A stretch of 64,000 bases of DNA from Bryopsis sp. KO-2023 (lineage: Eukaryota > Chlorophyta > Ulvophyceae > Bryopsidales > Bryopsidaceae): NCBI GenBank assembly GCA_030272585.1, contig BSYQ01000003.1, positions 1,364,001-1,428,000 of the forward strand, written 5' to 3'. Position numbers and translations under genes: made by a program. Below are positions 34,564 through 45,750 of this stretch, piece by piece (the first letter of the stretch is position 1; each line of letters begins with the position of its first letter). Under the pieces are notes generated by a model that was given only the letters and a program-made list of their open reading frames with translations, searched no databases and was not told the DNA's origin.

Positions 34564-36391
34564 CTACCTATCGCTTGGCACCAGCACGTGAGTCCCCACC
34601 AAATAAATGAAATTGATATCTATGTTTGGCCCCCCCGCCATCCAAGTTTCTTCCATGAAATTTTCGCAGTTGATCAAAACCGCCCCCACCATGTTCCCAG
34701 CACAAGGTTTGCACAGCGGGATTTCGAGCAATTCTCGGCCATCGATCAGTCTGGAGGTGGTTCTCCGGAACATCATCCTTTGATTCCAGGGGGCCAATCT
34801 GAGTGCTGTGACGGGGGATAACTCTGCAGGGCTTTCTGGAGGGGGGGTGACGGAGCTGGGGTGCATGGAGCGGCAGTCGATCTCATTCGACCCACATCTC
34901 ACTGAAAAAAAATCGAAAAAGAAACTACCCTATTTCTTGTTTTTCAAACAAATTTTTTGACAAGGATCGATCACCCAAAATAGAATAAAACAAAATAGCA
35001 CGAATAAAATGAAATGATCTGAAGTGCAATTGGGTCGATATTGCCCATTTAACACACAGTGAATGCATTTTTCCCCTCACCTGCCAGTCGGTGTCGACGA
35101 TGGATTTCAGCCTCCGTGTCGAAAAAGTCGTTGCCCTGCGAAAACTCAGACTTCGTGTAAAATCGAAACCACACCGCCGGATGCATGCAGCAATCCAGAT
35201 CCCTCTCGAATTCCACCCATTCGCCATTCACGCCCCAGGTCACCAGCACAGGCTTCGGAATCTCGCCCGCCTCCCAAGCATTGATCAAACTGGGGATATC
35301 CTGACACTTACTGAGTGCATTCACGACCGAGGTCTGCACCTTGGAGTAAACACCCAGAGCATTTTCTTCCGAATTCCAACCTTCGTCGAGGTCCTGGTGA
35401 TCAAAATCCCCCAGAAACACCACCCCGCTTGCCACTGGGCAAGAAATATCCCCCATCCTGCCAATCATTACAGTTCGAGTCACAGGAACTGAGCAAAAAT
35501 CACTCAGCATCCCTGGTTCTCCGTCAGACTCATGGTTGGTATCCCCTTCCAAATCATCGTCCCCATCCAAGCCCCTACCCCCGTTCGTCATTCCCCACAG
35601 CAAATTCTCATCGAACACGATCGATCGGCTGTTTTCCTCGGACACCGCCTGGCCGAACGACACCTTGGTGGAATTGACGAGGGAAGCTTCCACCCCCATG
35701 CATCGAACGTCCCTTTCCAGGATTTCGCTGCAGTAATGCTTCCACATGATGTGACTGAACATGTTATCCACCCAATGGGTCAATCTATGAAATGAACTGC
35801 CCCTGATCACCTGATCTTCCCCACCTTGCAACCCCCCATCCGTCATCAACCCTCGAAAAGGCAGCAGCTCCTCCTTCGAAGCATCAACAGCATCCCTACA
35901 ATATCGAGAATTTTTGTCTCTTTACCATTCCATCCTTCGAGCATCCCCCAATCTAATGAACCTTTTTTTTAGCCACCTTTTTTTTTTAGAAAATTTTCGG
36001 CTGAATGCAACATTCAGCACCAAAACTGGGGAAAGGGAGTCCATTAAACAGTGGGTCCATTAAACGAACAGGGTGCAGTCGTTATGCCTCCGTTTTCGAT
36101 TGGTTGACCCAAAGATTTCCACGGATTCACATGAATTCCAGCAGTGGCGGTGCGGGTATTGCTGCAGGCGCACCTATACACGCGTATCACTTGCTGGTAG
36201 TCGCCCCTCCACGACCCTCCGACGCGTATCCCGAACTCTTTCAGTTTTACGACGTATAGCAGGGGATCTCGGCCCCTGGCCAGACAGCTCCTCGACGCGC
36301 ACTGAAACCTCGCCAAATCTTTCGGAGCGCATTTGTCCAGGATTTCTGAAATGCAGGACTCTGGCAAGTCGTCGAACTCGACCGATTCCAT
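34564..36391 (-). CDS. F-box protein
   Basis: A probable substrate receptor of an SCF ubiquitin ligase. Three exons (36391-36066, 35895-35081, 34901-34564) join in frame to 492 residues. The F-box is at residues 5-45: FDDLPESCISEILDKCAPKD, then FQCASRSC and a hydrophobic end (PLLYVVKLKEFGIRV). A long C-terminal region of unknown fold follows, with an acidic stretch (GLDGDDDLEGDTNHESDGE) and motifs such as VVFLGDFDHQDLDEGWN, WVEFERDLDCCMHPAVWFRFYTK and LRLAPWNQRMMFR. This C-terminus does not look like leucine-rich repeats, kelch or WD40, so target recognition is unknown. The adjacent P450 is on the same strand. Confidence 0.8.
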
Positions 36392-36899
36392 CTTGATGCG
36401 CTAAAAAACAAGGGAGTACCCTCAATTTTTCTTTTGTCCCCCTTCTTTTTCCAAACGAAGCTGAGAAATATTTGTTTTATTGGGAGAAAAGGAAATCTGA
36501 CAGTGAAGGGAAGATTCCCGACCATTGTATGGGGTTCTTTGCGGGTTGCAGCGTCTTGACGGCTTCGCCTCTGTGCACGTGATGTGACATGTCGCTGAAA
36601 TCGCTGTGATCTTCTACAGGCAGAATCTTGAATCAAGATTCTTGACCCACAAAAACTTTGAGTTCCACACAGACAGACACACCAGGTGCCAAAAACGTTT
36701 AGCAGGGGCTTTCCTCCCAGAACCATGAAAAGTCTCCAAGGAAATAATATCGTTGAACATAGTTTATCCAGCTAAACTGTTTTAGCTTCAGGGGCACCGA
36801 TGCAGTCATGACAGACTGAACACTTTTTTTACACAACAGTTCTTGAATCAAAGTCGGCCGGCACAAAACGCAGCCTCAAAGAATCCCCCCCCCAGCCAG
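36392..36899. other. Intergenic region with inverted repeat
   Basis: Promoter of the F-box gene and 3' UTR of the P450. An inverted repeat at 36622-36642 (10-base arms AGAATCTTGA, one-base centre) lies about 230 bases upstream of the F-box start codon. Confidence 0.5.
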
Positions 36900-39882
36900 C
36901 TACTTCTTTGAAAACTTGACAGGCATCTCATCCTCCGGTTCCGCGAATGCAAAACCAGTGAGTTCAGCGTCAGGATTCTCCACATGGAAATCGTAGCCCC
37001 TCAACAGCTGAGAAAATAAAATTTTCAACTCCACCATGGCCAAAATATTCCCCAGACAAGAATGCAGTCCAACTCCGAATGGCATGAATGCACCTTGCGA
37101 ACTGGCTTCTTTCAAGAATCTTTCAGGGTCGAAGGTTCCTATATTTTCCCAGTTTGTTTCACTGGCATTAAACCTCATTGCCCCCAAATAATGTACAAAC
37201 ATATGCCAACCTTCCGGGATTTTGTATCCATCCAATTCAAAAGTTTGGACGGCTGTTCTGAAGCCAGCCGACCCCGGGGGCTCCAGTCTGATCGTTTCTT
37301 TCAGCACTGCCTCCAAGTAGGGCATTTCTCCCAGAACACTGGATGATATTTCCTCCCCATAATTAGCCACCAAGTCTTCTTGTTCTTTAATTGCTTTCTC
37401 CAAAACCTGACCACCGTTCATTCCAGAAAGCTTTTTATCATTTTCCAGGATTAACATGACAGTGTTTTTTTTCGTTCTTTCCCTTTGATTTCTTTCCAAA
37501 TATATTCCATCGGCACTGAAAAAAGAATCTGTGCTAATGATCTGATTACCATCATTACTTTTTGCTATATTTCCAGTTGGAAATTTTGGAAGGACACACA
37601 CACACAGCATAACATAACACATATACAACATAACATATATATATCTACATATATAACATAATTAAAATTTCACCTTGGGATGTTTGGCCAAGTTGTTGAG
37701 ACATCTGAAGGATACATTTGCTGTGGTGTCATATCCAGCAAACAGCGTCAGAATGATATTATCTTCGATTTCAGCATCCTCTAAGCCCTTTCCGTTTTCA
37801 TCCCGGGCATTAGTAAGTCTAGTCAGCAGCTTGGAATCGCCAACCGCCCCTGTATCACCGCTTCTTATTCCTTCCATCCTCTGATCGGAGACAGCACACC
37901 AAAATTTTCACTTCCGTATTTCTTTTTTTTTGTTCTGTTTTTTACTATTATTATTTTTAATTAATTAATTATTATTCTTATTCTTATTAATTTGAATTAT
38001 TTTTTATTATATATTTTTTTTTCTCGGAATCGTTCATTGTTTAATCCTCTGTGTCTTGTTTTGAAAACTACTCCCTTTACATTTTTGAAAAGAACATTAG
38101 AGGAAACCTTATTTTCGGAAATCGATGCCGAATTGGCTAATGCTTTTTCTTGTTGAAAGGAAAGTAAACCTTTTTTATAAGAAAGCATGAGGGGACACTA
38201 CCTCTCTGATGCTTTCCAGGATTTCGTTTCTGGCATTCAAGCTTTGTCTGAACTTGGTGAATGGCAAGTCGATGCCAAAACTGATGAAGCCTTCAACCAG
38301 TCTCTCGAAGATGGCCAAGCTTTCGCTGGAACGGTATTTCTCGGAGGCCAGTCCAACCACGCAGTCATTGGTCACATTGAAAGCGAATTTCTTGGCCTGC
38401 AGGTTGGCCCAAACCCAATTGAATGCTTGTTAAAAACCTTGGGTTTGAAACACAATTCCGCCGTCGCCATGAAAAACAGCATATTGTTTGTGTTGTTCTG
38501 AGAGTCTCGAAAAAAAAATCATAGCACATTAAAACCAAAGTTTTTGAATAACCCAGAGAATTTTACAGCGACCCATCATGATAATTCATTGCCTGTCAGG
38601 ATTTTTTTTTTCCTACTCGACCAAAATTAAGCAATTTTTTCTTTCAATGCCAATTCAACCATCAGAGTTGATGAAGCCTTTCTTTATTTTTTTTGGCGTG
38701 TGTAAGTGTGAGGGGGGGGGGGTAGATGTACAGCGAATGTTGAAAATTAATAATATAAATATAAATATAAATGAATAAACATAATACAAAAAAAAATCTG
38801 ATGCGAGAATCACCTCTTGCACAAACAATACAGAGTCTTTTTTTGCCCATTCTTCCAACATCTTTGCAGACAGATCAGTGATGGGGTCCACATAAGACTC
38901 AACAGCCTTCGAGTTGAATCCACCCATTATCATTCGTCTCAAATACCTGTGCCGCTCCCCTATAATTGAAAAAAAATGCACAATCGGAAGCAAGGATACT
39001 CCAAAAACAAAACCCATCCCGAGATTGCATCAGAACTGCGTAAATTATTAATGGTATATTCGAATTGAAAGCACTTTTTACACTCGGCCAAAAGAACGCC
39101 GAGTGCAACCCGTTCACGGAAGGGTGTTTTAGGCTGACTCAGAAAGAAACCTCCATAGCAATCGCAATATCCATGTCTGGCGCTCTACCCCGATGGATAT
39201 GAATTTGTCTATATGGCTGTGATTTAGTGGCTGTAATTACACACATACTTGGCTTGGCCTTACAGAGACTTGATCTTGTTCAGTGGCTGTGGGTATGAGA
39301 TATTGGTCAAGCCCCAGCTGGGAGTACTTGATGAATTTGAACTCCCGGACATTTAATCTCACCATTAATGTTGGGAAGGGAATTTTTGCCCAGCACTTCA
39401 CGTGCAGATTTTGCAAATGATGATTTAATCAAGGGAGGATCGGCATTCACCACCTACAGACAATCACAACAGCAAAAAAAAAGCTTCAATTTTGATTAAA
39501 CAGTTCTCCGTGAGTAAAAGTTGTTTTTTTTAAGTTTCCCCCCCCTTAAAAAATCCTGTTGCTTACGAAATCAGATTAAGATTCAATGATTCATGTCAAG
39601 ATTGATAAAAGGGGGGTCCAGCATTTTACTCAAAAAAATAAAATAAAGAATGTTACATCCAGTTTCTTTGTGATGTGTAATGCAAAACTGGCGGAGGAAA
39701 AAAAAATCACTTTAAATTAGTCACCTTTTTGATCAGATCTTCATCGCAAATAAAAATCATTTTCAAACCATAAACATTCGACTTGAAAACTTTTCCGTAT
39801 CGTTTGATCCTCTTCTCAACGAATCCATAGCGATCAGAAATGACTTCAGGGGTTTCACCAATTATTGGAAGTCCATATGCTC
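36900..39882 (-). CDS. Cytochrome P450 (5' exon not located)
   Basis: A haem monooxygenase resembling the CYP120/CYP26/CYP85 group that hydroxylates isoprenoid-like substrates. Exons 39882-39725, 39453-39363, 38959-38814, 38396-38202, 37880-37674 and 37406-36900 join in frame. Hallmarks in order: GAYGLPIIGET (proline hinge), ERHRYLRRMI (C-helix), LFAGYDTTAN (I-helix oxygen-binding motif), ETIRLEPP (ExxR), and the haem-ligand loop FGVGLHSCLGN with the axial cysteine. The usual arginine of the haem loop is histidine here, a substitution tolerated in other P450s. The first visible exon begins with 2 bases of a split codon, so an upstream exon with the membrane anchor or transit peptide and the PPG hinge must exist between about 39900 and 41600; I could not fix it. 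Confidence 0.87.
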
Positions 39883-40260
39883 CTGACATACATACAAATA
39901 TTTTTATAGCAGTGATGGCTTGAATTTTTTTGATTCTAGGATCCACTGGAGAAGGGGTGTATGTGTTTGTAAGAATCGTTGGGTCTTCCAAGAAATTTTT
40001 GTAATGCAAGATGACCAAACGTTTTTATGACTAATTTTGATGCCAAATTTGACTTCTAGCAAATTGTTCTCTGCAGCTAAATTTGGAAAATGATTTTCAA
40101 AACGATACGCATGTGAATATTTCACCCTAAAAAGAAAGACAATCGGATGGTGTTTTTTGTTTTTTTTTTTTCCGTGATGGATCACGCTGCTGAATGCAGG
40201 TTCAAAGTCATAGCCTCTGTACAGTCAGAATCTTGGATTTTGGTGGCGTGAAAAAAAAAA

Positions 40261-40285
40261 AACGCGTGTTTTTAACGCACGCGTT
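40261..40285. promoter_or_regulatory. Inverted repeat carrying two ACGCGT boxes
   Basis: Arms AACGCGTG (40261-40268) and CACGCGTT (40278-40285) are exact reverse complements around a 9-base T-rich loop. ACGCGT is the MCB/MluI cell-cycle box in fungi and occurs in several algal promoters. It lies in the divergent promoter between the P450 and the pseudokinase gene; regulatory use is inference. Confidence 0.4.
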
Positions 40286-41467
40286 CCCGAGTTTACCATC
40301 CGGTAATGGAAGAGTCTCGACGCTTTCTTCAGTATCAGAAGCAAGCGAATTCACAACTTGATTGTATCGTGTCCTGCGCACTGCTAGAGCGCTCGTCTTT
40401 GGCAGGGCTAACAGAGCGCCCCGCAAAACTGAGGGTCGGCACTGGTGCTCCACTCTGCCAACGCACTGCGACATGTTTTATTGCACTTCGCAAAGCCCAC
40501 AAAAAAAGTGTCAGAACAAGAAGCCCAGTTTTCGTTTATTGAGAGCCTGGACGATGACGGGCCGCAGTCGCCATCATCGTTTGCAATACTTTGGCAAAAC
40601 GCAGAAATCCATGTGAAGTCCCACAAACATTTGGATCACTTTCCATTTCTCGCTGGTAAAACCTCGACGCACACCGACAAGAGTTATCGGGAGAGAGTCC
40701 TCTCATCGAACCAGTGCTCAGTATGTTCACAAGACAGAACACTGTTTGGCCGAAGGGACTGAACCAGGGTTCCCCAGCTCACTGTCCTCTCGAAACATGG
40801 AGCGAGATTCTCGTTTACAAAAACAGGCTAGCGTGCACAGGCTTGCGAGGTTTCCCCTACCCGACCAAACGTGTGGGACTACACACGCGCGCGCGGAGAG
40901 TGAACCGTGGCTAGCCTGCATGCTGCAAGAGATGTGATCGATCTCTTGTTCTTGCTTGTGGGACGTGCTTCAAAGCAGCTGCGTCTTTCTGAGGGTTTTA
41001 TGTGGAGAGAGGTAAACTCTTGAGAAAATAAGACAAAGCCGGAGAGATAGAAAGGCTCCAGATCCGGAGAAGCGCAACTGAGATTCTGTCCCCTGTCGCC
41101 CATTCTTTCTTTAATCACGACGACGAAGCGTGGACTCCTTGTTGTTCACAAGTGTTCAGCGAACTTGTTTAGCGTTTTCACGTCCCCGAAAACGCCTCTT
41201 GGAATGTTAATTTCAAGTCTTCGCGATTTGACGCGGGGTGTCGGTTTCCTCCAGAATCTCTTTTTTTGCGTTCGACTATTCAAGCTTTATTATTTAAGGG
41301 TTCGGAAATCCGCCTGGACAGTTCGTTTTCGAAAAAACGTGGGTTAGCGTTTGGGAAAGGGCCTCAGCCATAAAACGCGCGAACTCGAGTTTCTGGCATC
41401 CAAGATCACTGCGGAAAAAGCGAACAGCGTCGAAAAACTGAAACGCACTGGAGAACTGTGAGGTGGT

Positions 41468-41518
41468 AGGGCGGCAAGGCTGCGTTTTTTTTCGCGGGTT
41501 CGACTCCCGCACGCCCTG
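41468..41518 (+). pseudogene. tRNA-like remnant (acceptor stem and T-arm only)
   Basis: A perfect T-arm GCGGG-TTCGACT-CCCGC (41494-41510) is followed at once by ACGCCCT plus a discriminator-like G, exactly as in a tRNA 3' end. The matching 5' strand AGGGCGG at 41468-41474 pairs at six of seven positions. Only 19 bases lie between, with a T8 run, so the D-arm and anticodon arm are missing. It is best read as a truncated tRNA or a tRNA-derived fragment. Confidence 0.45.
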
Positions 41519-41652
41519 ACAGAAACGAATAAAAGTATTAAGAAAAAACACCAAAAATACCACCACCAGCGCTGGTACGACACCTCCCACCTTATTTACT
41601 TCGTGCCGTCGTTGGCGGCTTGATTTTGCCGTCGTTTGCGCCTTTTTTCAGG

Positions 41653-44600
41653 ATGGAGTATCTCGGTGACTGGAAGATGGCAGTGGCGAGTGGAGTCGTA
41701 ATGGTTGCGGTCGAGACGGTGTGGAAGCGTTGGAAGGAGAAGAAGGAGGATCCTCCGGAGCTGCCAAAGGAGGAGGTGCAAGTGGAGGAAGTGGAGGAGG
41801 AGGCGTTCTTCTTTGAAGTGGAGGAGGAGGTGTTCTTCTTTGATGCGCCACCCCCAGCTCCAAGAAAGCCAAAGGTAATTATATTCGGGAACGGGCGTAT
41901 ACAAGGATCGAAATAGATAACAACAATCACAAAACGAAAAAATGAACCACCACAAGCTCTTGCATCAAGCACAACGACTCCATCAAGAACGAGCGGAGTG
42001 CAGCGAAGTGCGTTGTGCAATTTGGGAACCGTGCCCGACCAGGGCGAACGAACGGAGTGGAGCGAAGTGTGTTGTGCGACTTGGGAACGCGTGACCGACT
42101 TCGTCGATCCAGCGGATGAAAGCGCGCCGAAGTGCTCCATTCTGTCTTTCCATTATGTCTTTCGACGACTGGAGGTGGCCACAGGGGCGTCACCCGAAAC
42201 TGTCCATAAGTCGCCACCACCACCATTACCTTCATATTGAATATTGCTGTTGTGCCCCTCTGTATGTTTTATTCCATATCTATTTTAAAATATCAAAAAC
42301 ATTTTTCTTAATTATTATTATTTATTTATTTTTGTATGATGTGTTTGTGTGTGTGTGTGTTAAGCAGAAGCCACCAACAATCGGAAAGAAGAGAACCCGG
42401 GAATGGATCATCGAGCGAGAAGACAACAAAAAATCGGCTGTGGAAGCCAAAGGATCAGTGGCTTATCAAGGATCTGATCAAACAGTGAGTCTGACTTTTC
42501 GTTTCTACCACAACACCACTGGAACCGTAATGCCAATACGGCATCTTTTAGATCAACTGTCTTTTTTGTTGGTGGGCTCTCCCTTCAGAAAAGAAAAAAT
42601 TCGGTACTTGCGCCCAAACAAGCAGAATTCACAGAAGCCAAATTCTGTAGTAGACCTCGTTTGCAGTGTTTTTCAAAATTTCAACTAATGCAACTGAATT
42701 TCATCTGAGTGAACCTGTCTATGACTTTTCCTGAGTGGTCACCTAAAGCAAATCTCCCCAAACCATTTGTCAATATATATGCAGTTTTGCTGAATCCAAA
42801 AATTTTCAGCAGCCAAAACCTGCTGATCGTTTCTCTTTTCCCTTGTTGTCTTCCAAGTAACATGAAAATGGTGCAATATGCCTGCATTTTTTTGCACATC
42901 AGCTGTATTTTCACTGGGATGGGGCTCCAGACAATCCAATATACTATGAACTAGCAGATCCAGTTTTTTTTCTTCTTCCTTGTGCATAACAAGCATTGAC
43001 TCCTGGATGAACTGAGTGTAATTCATGTCTGTTGCTCAGTCTGCCGATGTCTCCAATTCCAATGATGGCGAAAGCGCTCCAAAACAGGCAATGATTTCCT
43101 CCCACTGTTGTATTTTTTTTTACAGACCTGTTGTTCCATCTCTTTCTTTCTTTTTTCTTCTTGTGGGAAACTTTATTATAAAAACTTAGTTCCGTAGATT
43201 TGATGCACAGAAAAGAATCAAAGCCCTTAATTGTATACCCCTTGTACATTTATTTGAGCATGTCAGTGATGATGATAGTTTTATTCTGACCTGGAAATAA
43301 TTTCAAAGAAATACGAAACAGAGAATCAAGGCTGTTGATGCCTCTTTCATGTGTTTAAAAAAAAATATGCTGTGCTTATTTTAGATCAAGCAAAACATCC
43401 CCGAAGACCAATGGCCGAGCGGAGACGAAAATACGTCGTCGGCTGGAAATTTTATTTTTGGTGGTGGTAGAGACGAAGATGCTTCGGTGGCTGGAAAATT
43501 TATTTTTGGCGGTGGCAGCTCGGAGAATGCTTCCTCGAAAGTAAGGAGGTTCTAATCAAGGAGATAGTTTACTATATAAACAAGAATAATTTTTATAATT
43601 TTTAATACTTTTATGACTTTGTATGTTGCTGATAATTATATATATATAAATTTGTGTATATATTTGTATAATTTTCTTTTTTTTTTTTAAGGATGAAAAA
43701 CCATCACCACCACCACCACCGGCATTTTCCTTGAAGAGCGATGTTTCCAACAAAGGCAAGGAAGGGTTGGAGCTGTCCTTGGCGACAAAGGTACATTGGC
43801 TTTCAATTGTAGCTTGTTGTTTCTTACATGTGTTTGAATGTTCATTTTTTATATGTATTTTTTAAAATGGTTGTCTGTGTGATAGGATGAGAATGAGGAT
43901 GGAGATGAAGATGATTGGGATGGTGCCTCGGTGGAGTCGGGACTCGGTGAGTTTTTTTTTTTTTATCTTACTCAGTTTTGCCTTGTTCAAAGCATTAACA
44001 ACTGATTGTAATCTTTTCCTTTCATTTCACAAAGCAATTCATTGCAATGTTGTAACGTCCGGATTTTTTTTTTTTTTTTTAGGACATATTGATTATGGTC
44101 CAATGCCATGGGATGAGATCCCACTTAAGGATGTGGGGTATCTTGACATGGATCAGGTATGGGTTTTTCTTTCATTGTTTTTCTTTCACCTTCTTTTCTT
44201 TCACTTTCTTTTCTTTCACTTTCTTTCAGTGTTTCCATCCCCAGCAATCATGTTTGTATTTTTTTCTCAATTTTGCCATTTTTTCCTCTTCTTTCCTTGC
44301 TCAACAATCATGGTTATATGTTTTTTTTCCAGTTTTGACAATTTTTCTGGTGTGGTGTGTGTGTATATAAAAGTGTGTCCAGGTGCTCACCGATGTGTTG
44401 AGGGATTTGGATGAGATCCATTCCTGCGACTTTGTTCACACCTCTGTGAAAGTGGAGAACATAAAAAGAAGATGGAAGAGAGGGAGCTGGAACTTTTTTC
44501 TCGGGGGAGATATCCGTGCGAGTGGCGACGAGGAGGAAGACATTTTCTGCCTTGGGAAAGTTTTTCTCGAGATTTGTGACGGTCGATCCCCACCAAGCCA

Positions 44601-44691
44601 TGTGGAGGAAGTTGTTTCGAAGATGATGCAAGAAGATGAAAGCCAACGACCTTGTGCATATGAAGCTTTTGAGACAATCAGAAGAGGGTGA
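41653..44691 (+). CDS. Acidic/proline-rich protein with a degenerate kinase C-lobe
   Basis: Exons 41653-41874, 42368-42484, 43385-43540, 43692-43790, 43886-43946, 44083-44156 and 44383-44691 join in frame to 345 residues. Residues 9-22 (MAVASGVVMVAVET) are a possible membrane or targeting helix. A highly acidic, disordered region follows (EEVQVEEVEEE, FFFEVEEEVFFFD), then two copies of AG-N/K-FIFGGG, a proline run and an acidic run (DENEDGDEDDWDG). The last ~115 residues resemble a protein-kinase C-lobe: VLRDLDEIHSCDFVH with SVKVENI where HRDxKxxN belongs, then DEEEDIFCLGKVFLEICDGR and QRPCAYEAFETI. The catalytic aspartate and the DFG motif are missing, so it is a pseudokinase. A splice-acceptor-like tttttcag sits 2 bases before the chosen ATG, so an upstream exon is possible. 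Confidence 0.7.
41882..42137 (-). mobile_element. Diverged relative of the 19745-20102 MITE
   Basis: In reverse orientation, 41882-41903 matches 20001-20022 (21 of 22) and 42096-42137 matches 19948-19989 (40 of 42). The stretch between them is expanded by a 59-base tandem duplication. No intact inverted termini were found. It lies in the first intron of the pseudokinase gene. Confidence 0.7.
41987..42104. repeat. Two-copy 59-base tandem duplication
   Basis: Units 41987-42045 and 42046-42104 share GAACGA-CGGAGTG-AGCGAAGTG-GTTGTGC-TTGGGAAC blocks with about eight differences. It sits inside the diverged MITE copy. Confidence 0.75.
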
Positions 44692-44918
44692 AAAAAGTCC
44701 TAAAAAAAGAAAGAGATATGTGGTTTGTTCCACAGAAAAAATATTTTGTCAAAAAAAGAGGGGGGGAAACATTTTTTTGTTCGGAAAAAAAAAAAACACA
44801 TTTTGTCATAAGAAAAAAATACCCTCCTCCAAAAAAAAGACAGAAAACCAAAAAACTATACAAGGAAGGATCAGGGGTGGGGAGAAAAAAAAAAAAGAAA
44901 TAAAAACTGAGGGAAACA

Positions 44919-45400
44919 AAGGACACTCTTTTGTCCACAAAGAAAAAGAAATTTTATATACAGGAAAAAGTGCTGGGGATTTGGGAGGAAAACAAATAGT
45001 CGAGAGAAAAAAAAAGAGGAAAAAAGGATGCTATTTTGTCCACAGAAAAAAAAAAATCATGTAGGAGAAAAAATGCTGGGGATTTAGGAGAGAGACAGAT
45101 GATCAATAGGGAAAAAAAGGACAATATTGTCCAAAAAAAAACAAAAAAACACTATACATTGGAAATAGTATACATTGGAGAAAGTGCTGGGAATTTGGGA
45201 GAATTAAAGATGATCATTAGAAAGAAAGGGGGAAAAAAGGACACTATTTTGGCCACCAAAAAAAATAAATATATATATACTTTGGAAAAAGTGCTGGGGA
45301 TATGGGAGAATTACAGATGATCATTAGAAAAAAAAAGGGGAAAAAAGGACACTATTTTGTCAAAAAAAAAAAAAAAAATTATATAGAGGATCAAGTGCCT
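44919..45400 (+). repeat. Purine-rich minisatellite, about five units of 90-120 bases
   Basis: Units start near 44919, 45025, 45118, 45238 and 45346. Each has AGGACACTATTTTGTCC, an A-run, then AAAGTGCTGGGGATTTGGGA and GATGATCATTAG. Unit length varies through the A-runs. The plus strand is almost all purine over long stretches. Confidence 0.85.
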
Positions 45401-45750
45401 GAGATTTTGGGAACAAAAAATACCCCTCTAGAAAAAAAAACGCTTTGAAGAAACAAGGAATGATCAGGGGTGGGGAGAAGGGGAAAAAAAATATATATAT
45501 ATATATATATATTTGTTTTTTTAATTTTTTTCCTATATAGAGGATCAAGTGCCTGGAGATTTGAGAAAGGAAAAAAAAAAGATGGTCAATATGTTTTTTA
45601 ATGTTTTTCCTATATAGAGGATCAAGTGCCTGGAGATTTGAGAAAGGAAAAAAAAAAGATGGTCAATATATTTTTTAAATTTTTTCCTATATAGAGGATC
45701 AAGTGCCTGGAGATTTGGGAAAGGAAAAAAAAAAGATGGTCAAGAAAAAG
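45380..45750 (+). repeat. Second minisatellite, 77-base units
   Basis: Three nearly identical units start at 45534, 45611 and 45688 with TATATAGAGGATCAAGTGCC, and a degenerate unit starts at 45380. An (AT)n tract of about 20 bases separates the degenerate unit from the others. The GTGCC/GTGCT core hints at common descent with the first array. Confidence 0.88.

Larger units (their letters stand above)
39883..41652. other. Divergent intergenic region (P450 5' end and pseudokinase promoter)
   Basis: Should contain the missing first P450 exon on the minus strand. It also holds a hairpin with two ACGCGT boxes (40261-40285), an alternating CG stretch near 40886-40897 and a tRNA-like fragment at 41468-41518. 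No exon could be assigned with confidence. Confidence 0.4.

Noticed and set aside
41468-41518. Functional tRNA gene
   Set aside because: D-arm and anticodon arm are absent, so it cannot be a normal tRNA; listed as a remnant.
41592-42140. Minus-strand 182-residue open frame
   Set aside because: Antisense to pseudokinase exon 1 and the MITE remnant; low complexity from repeated codons.
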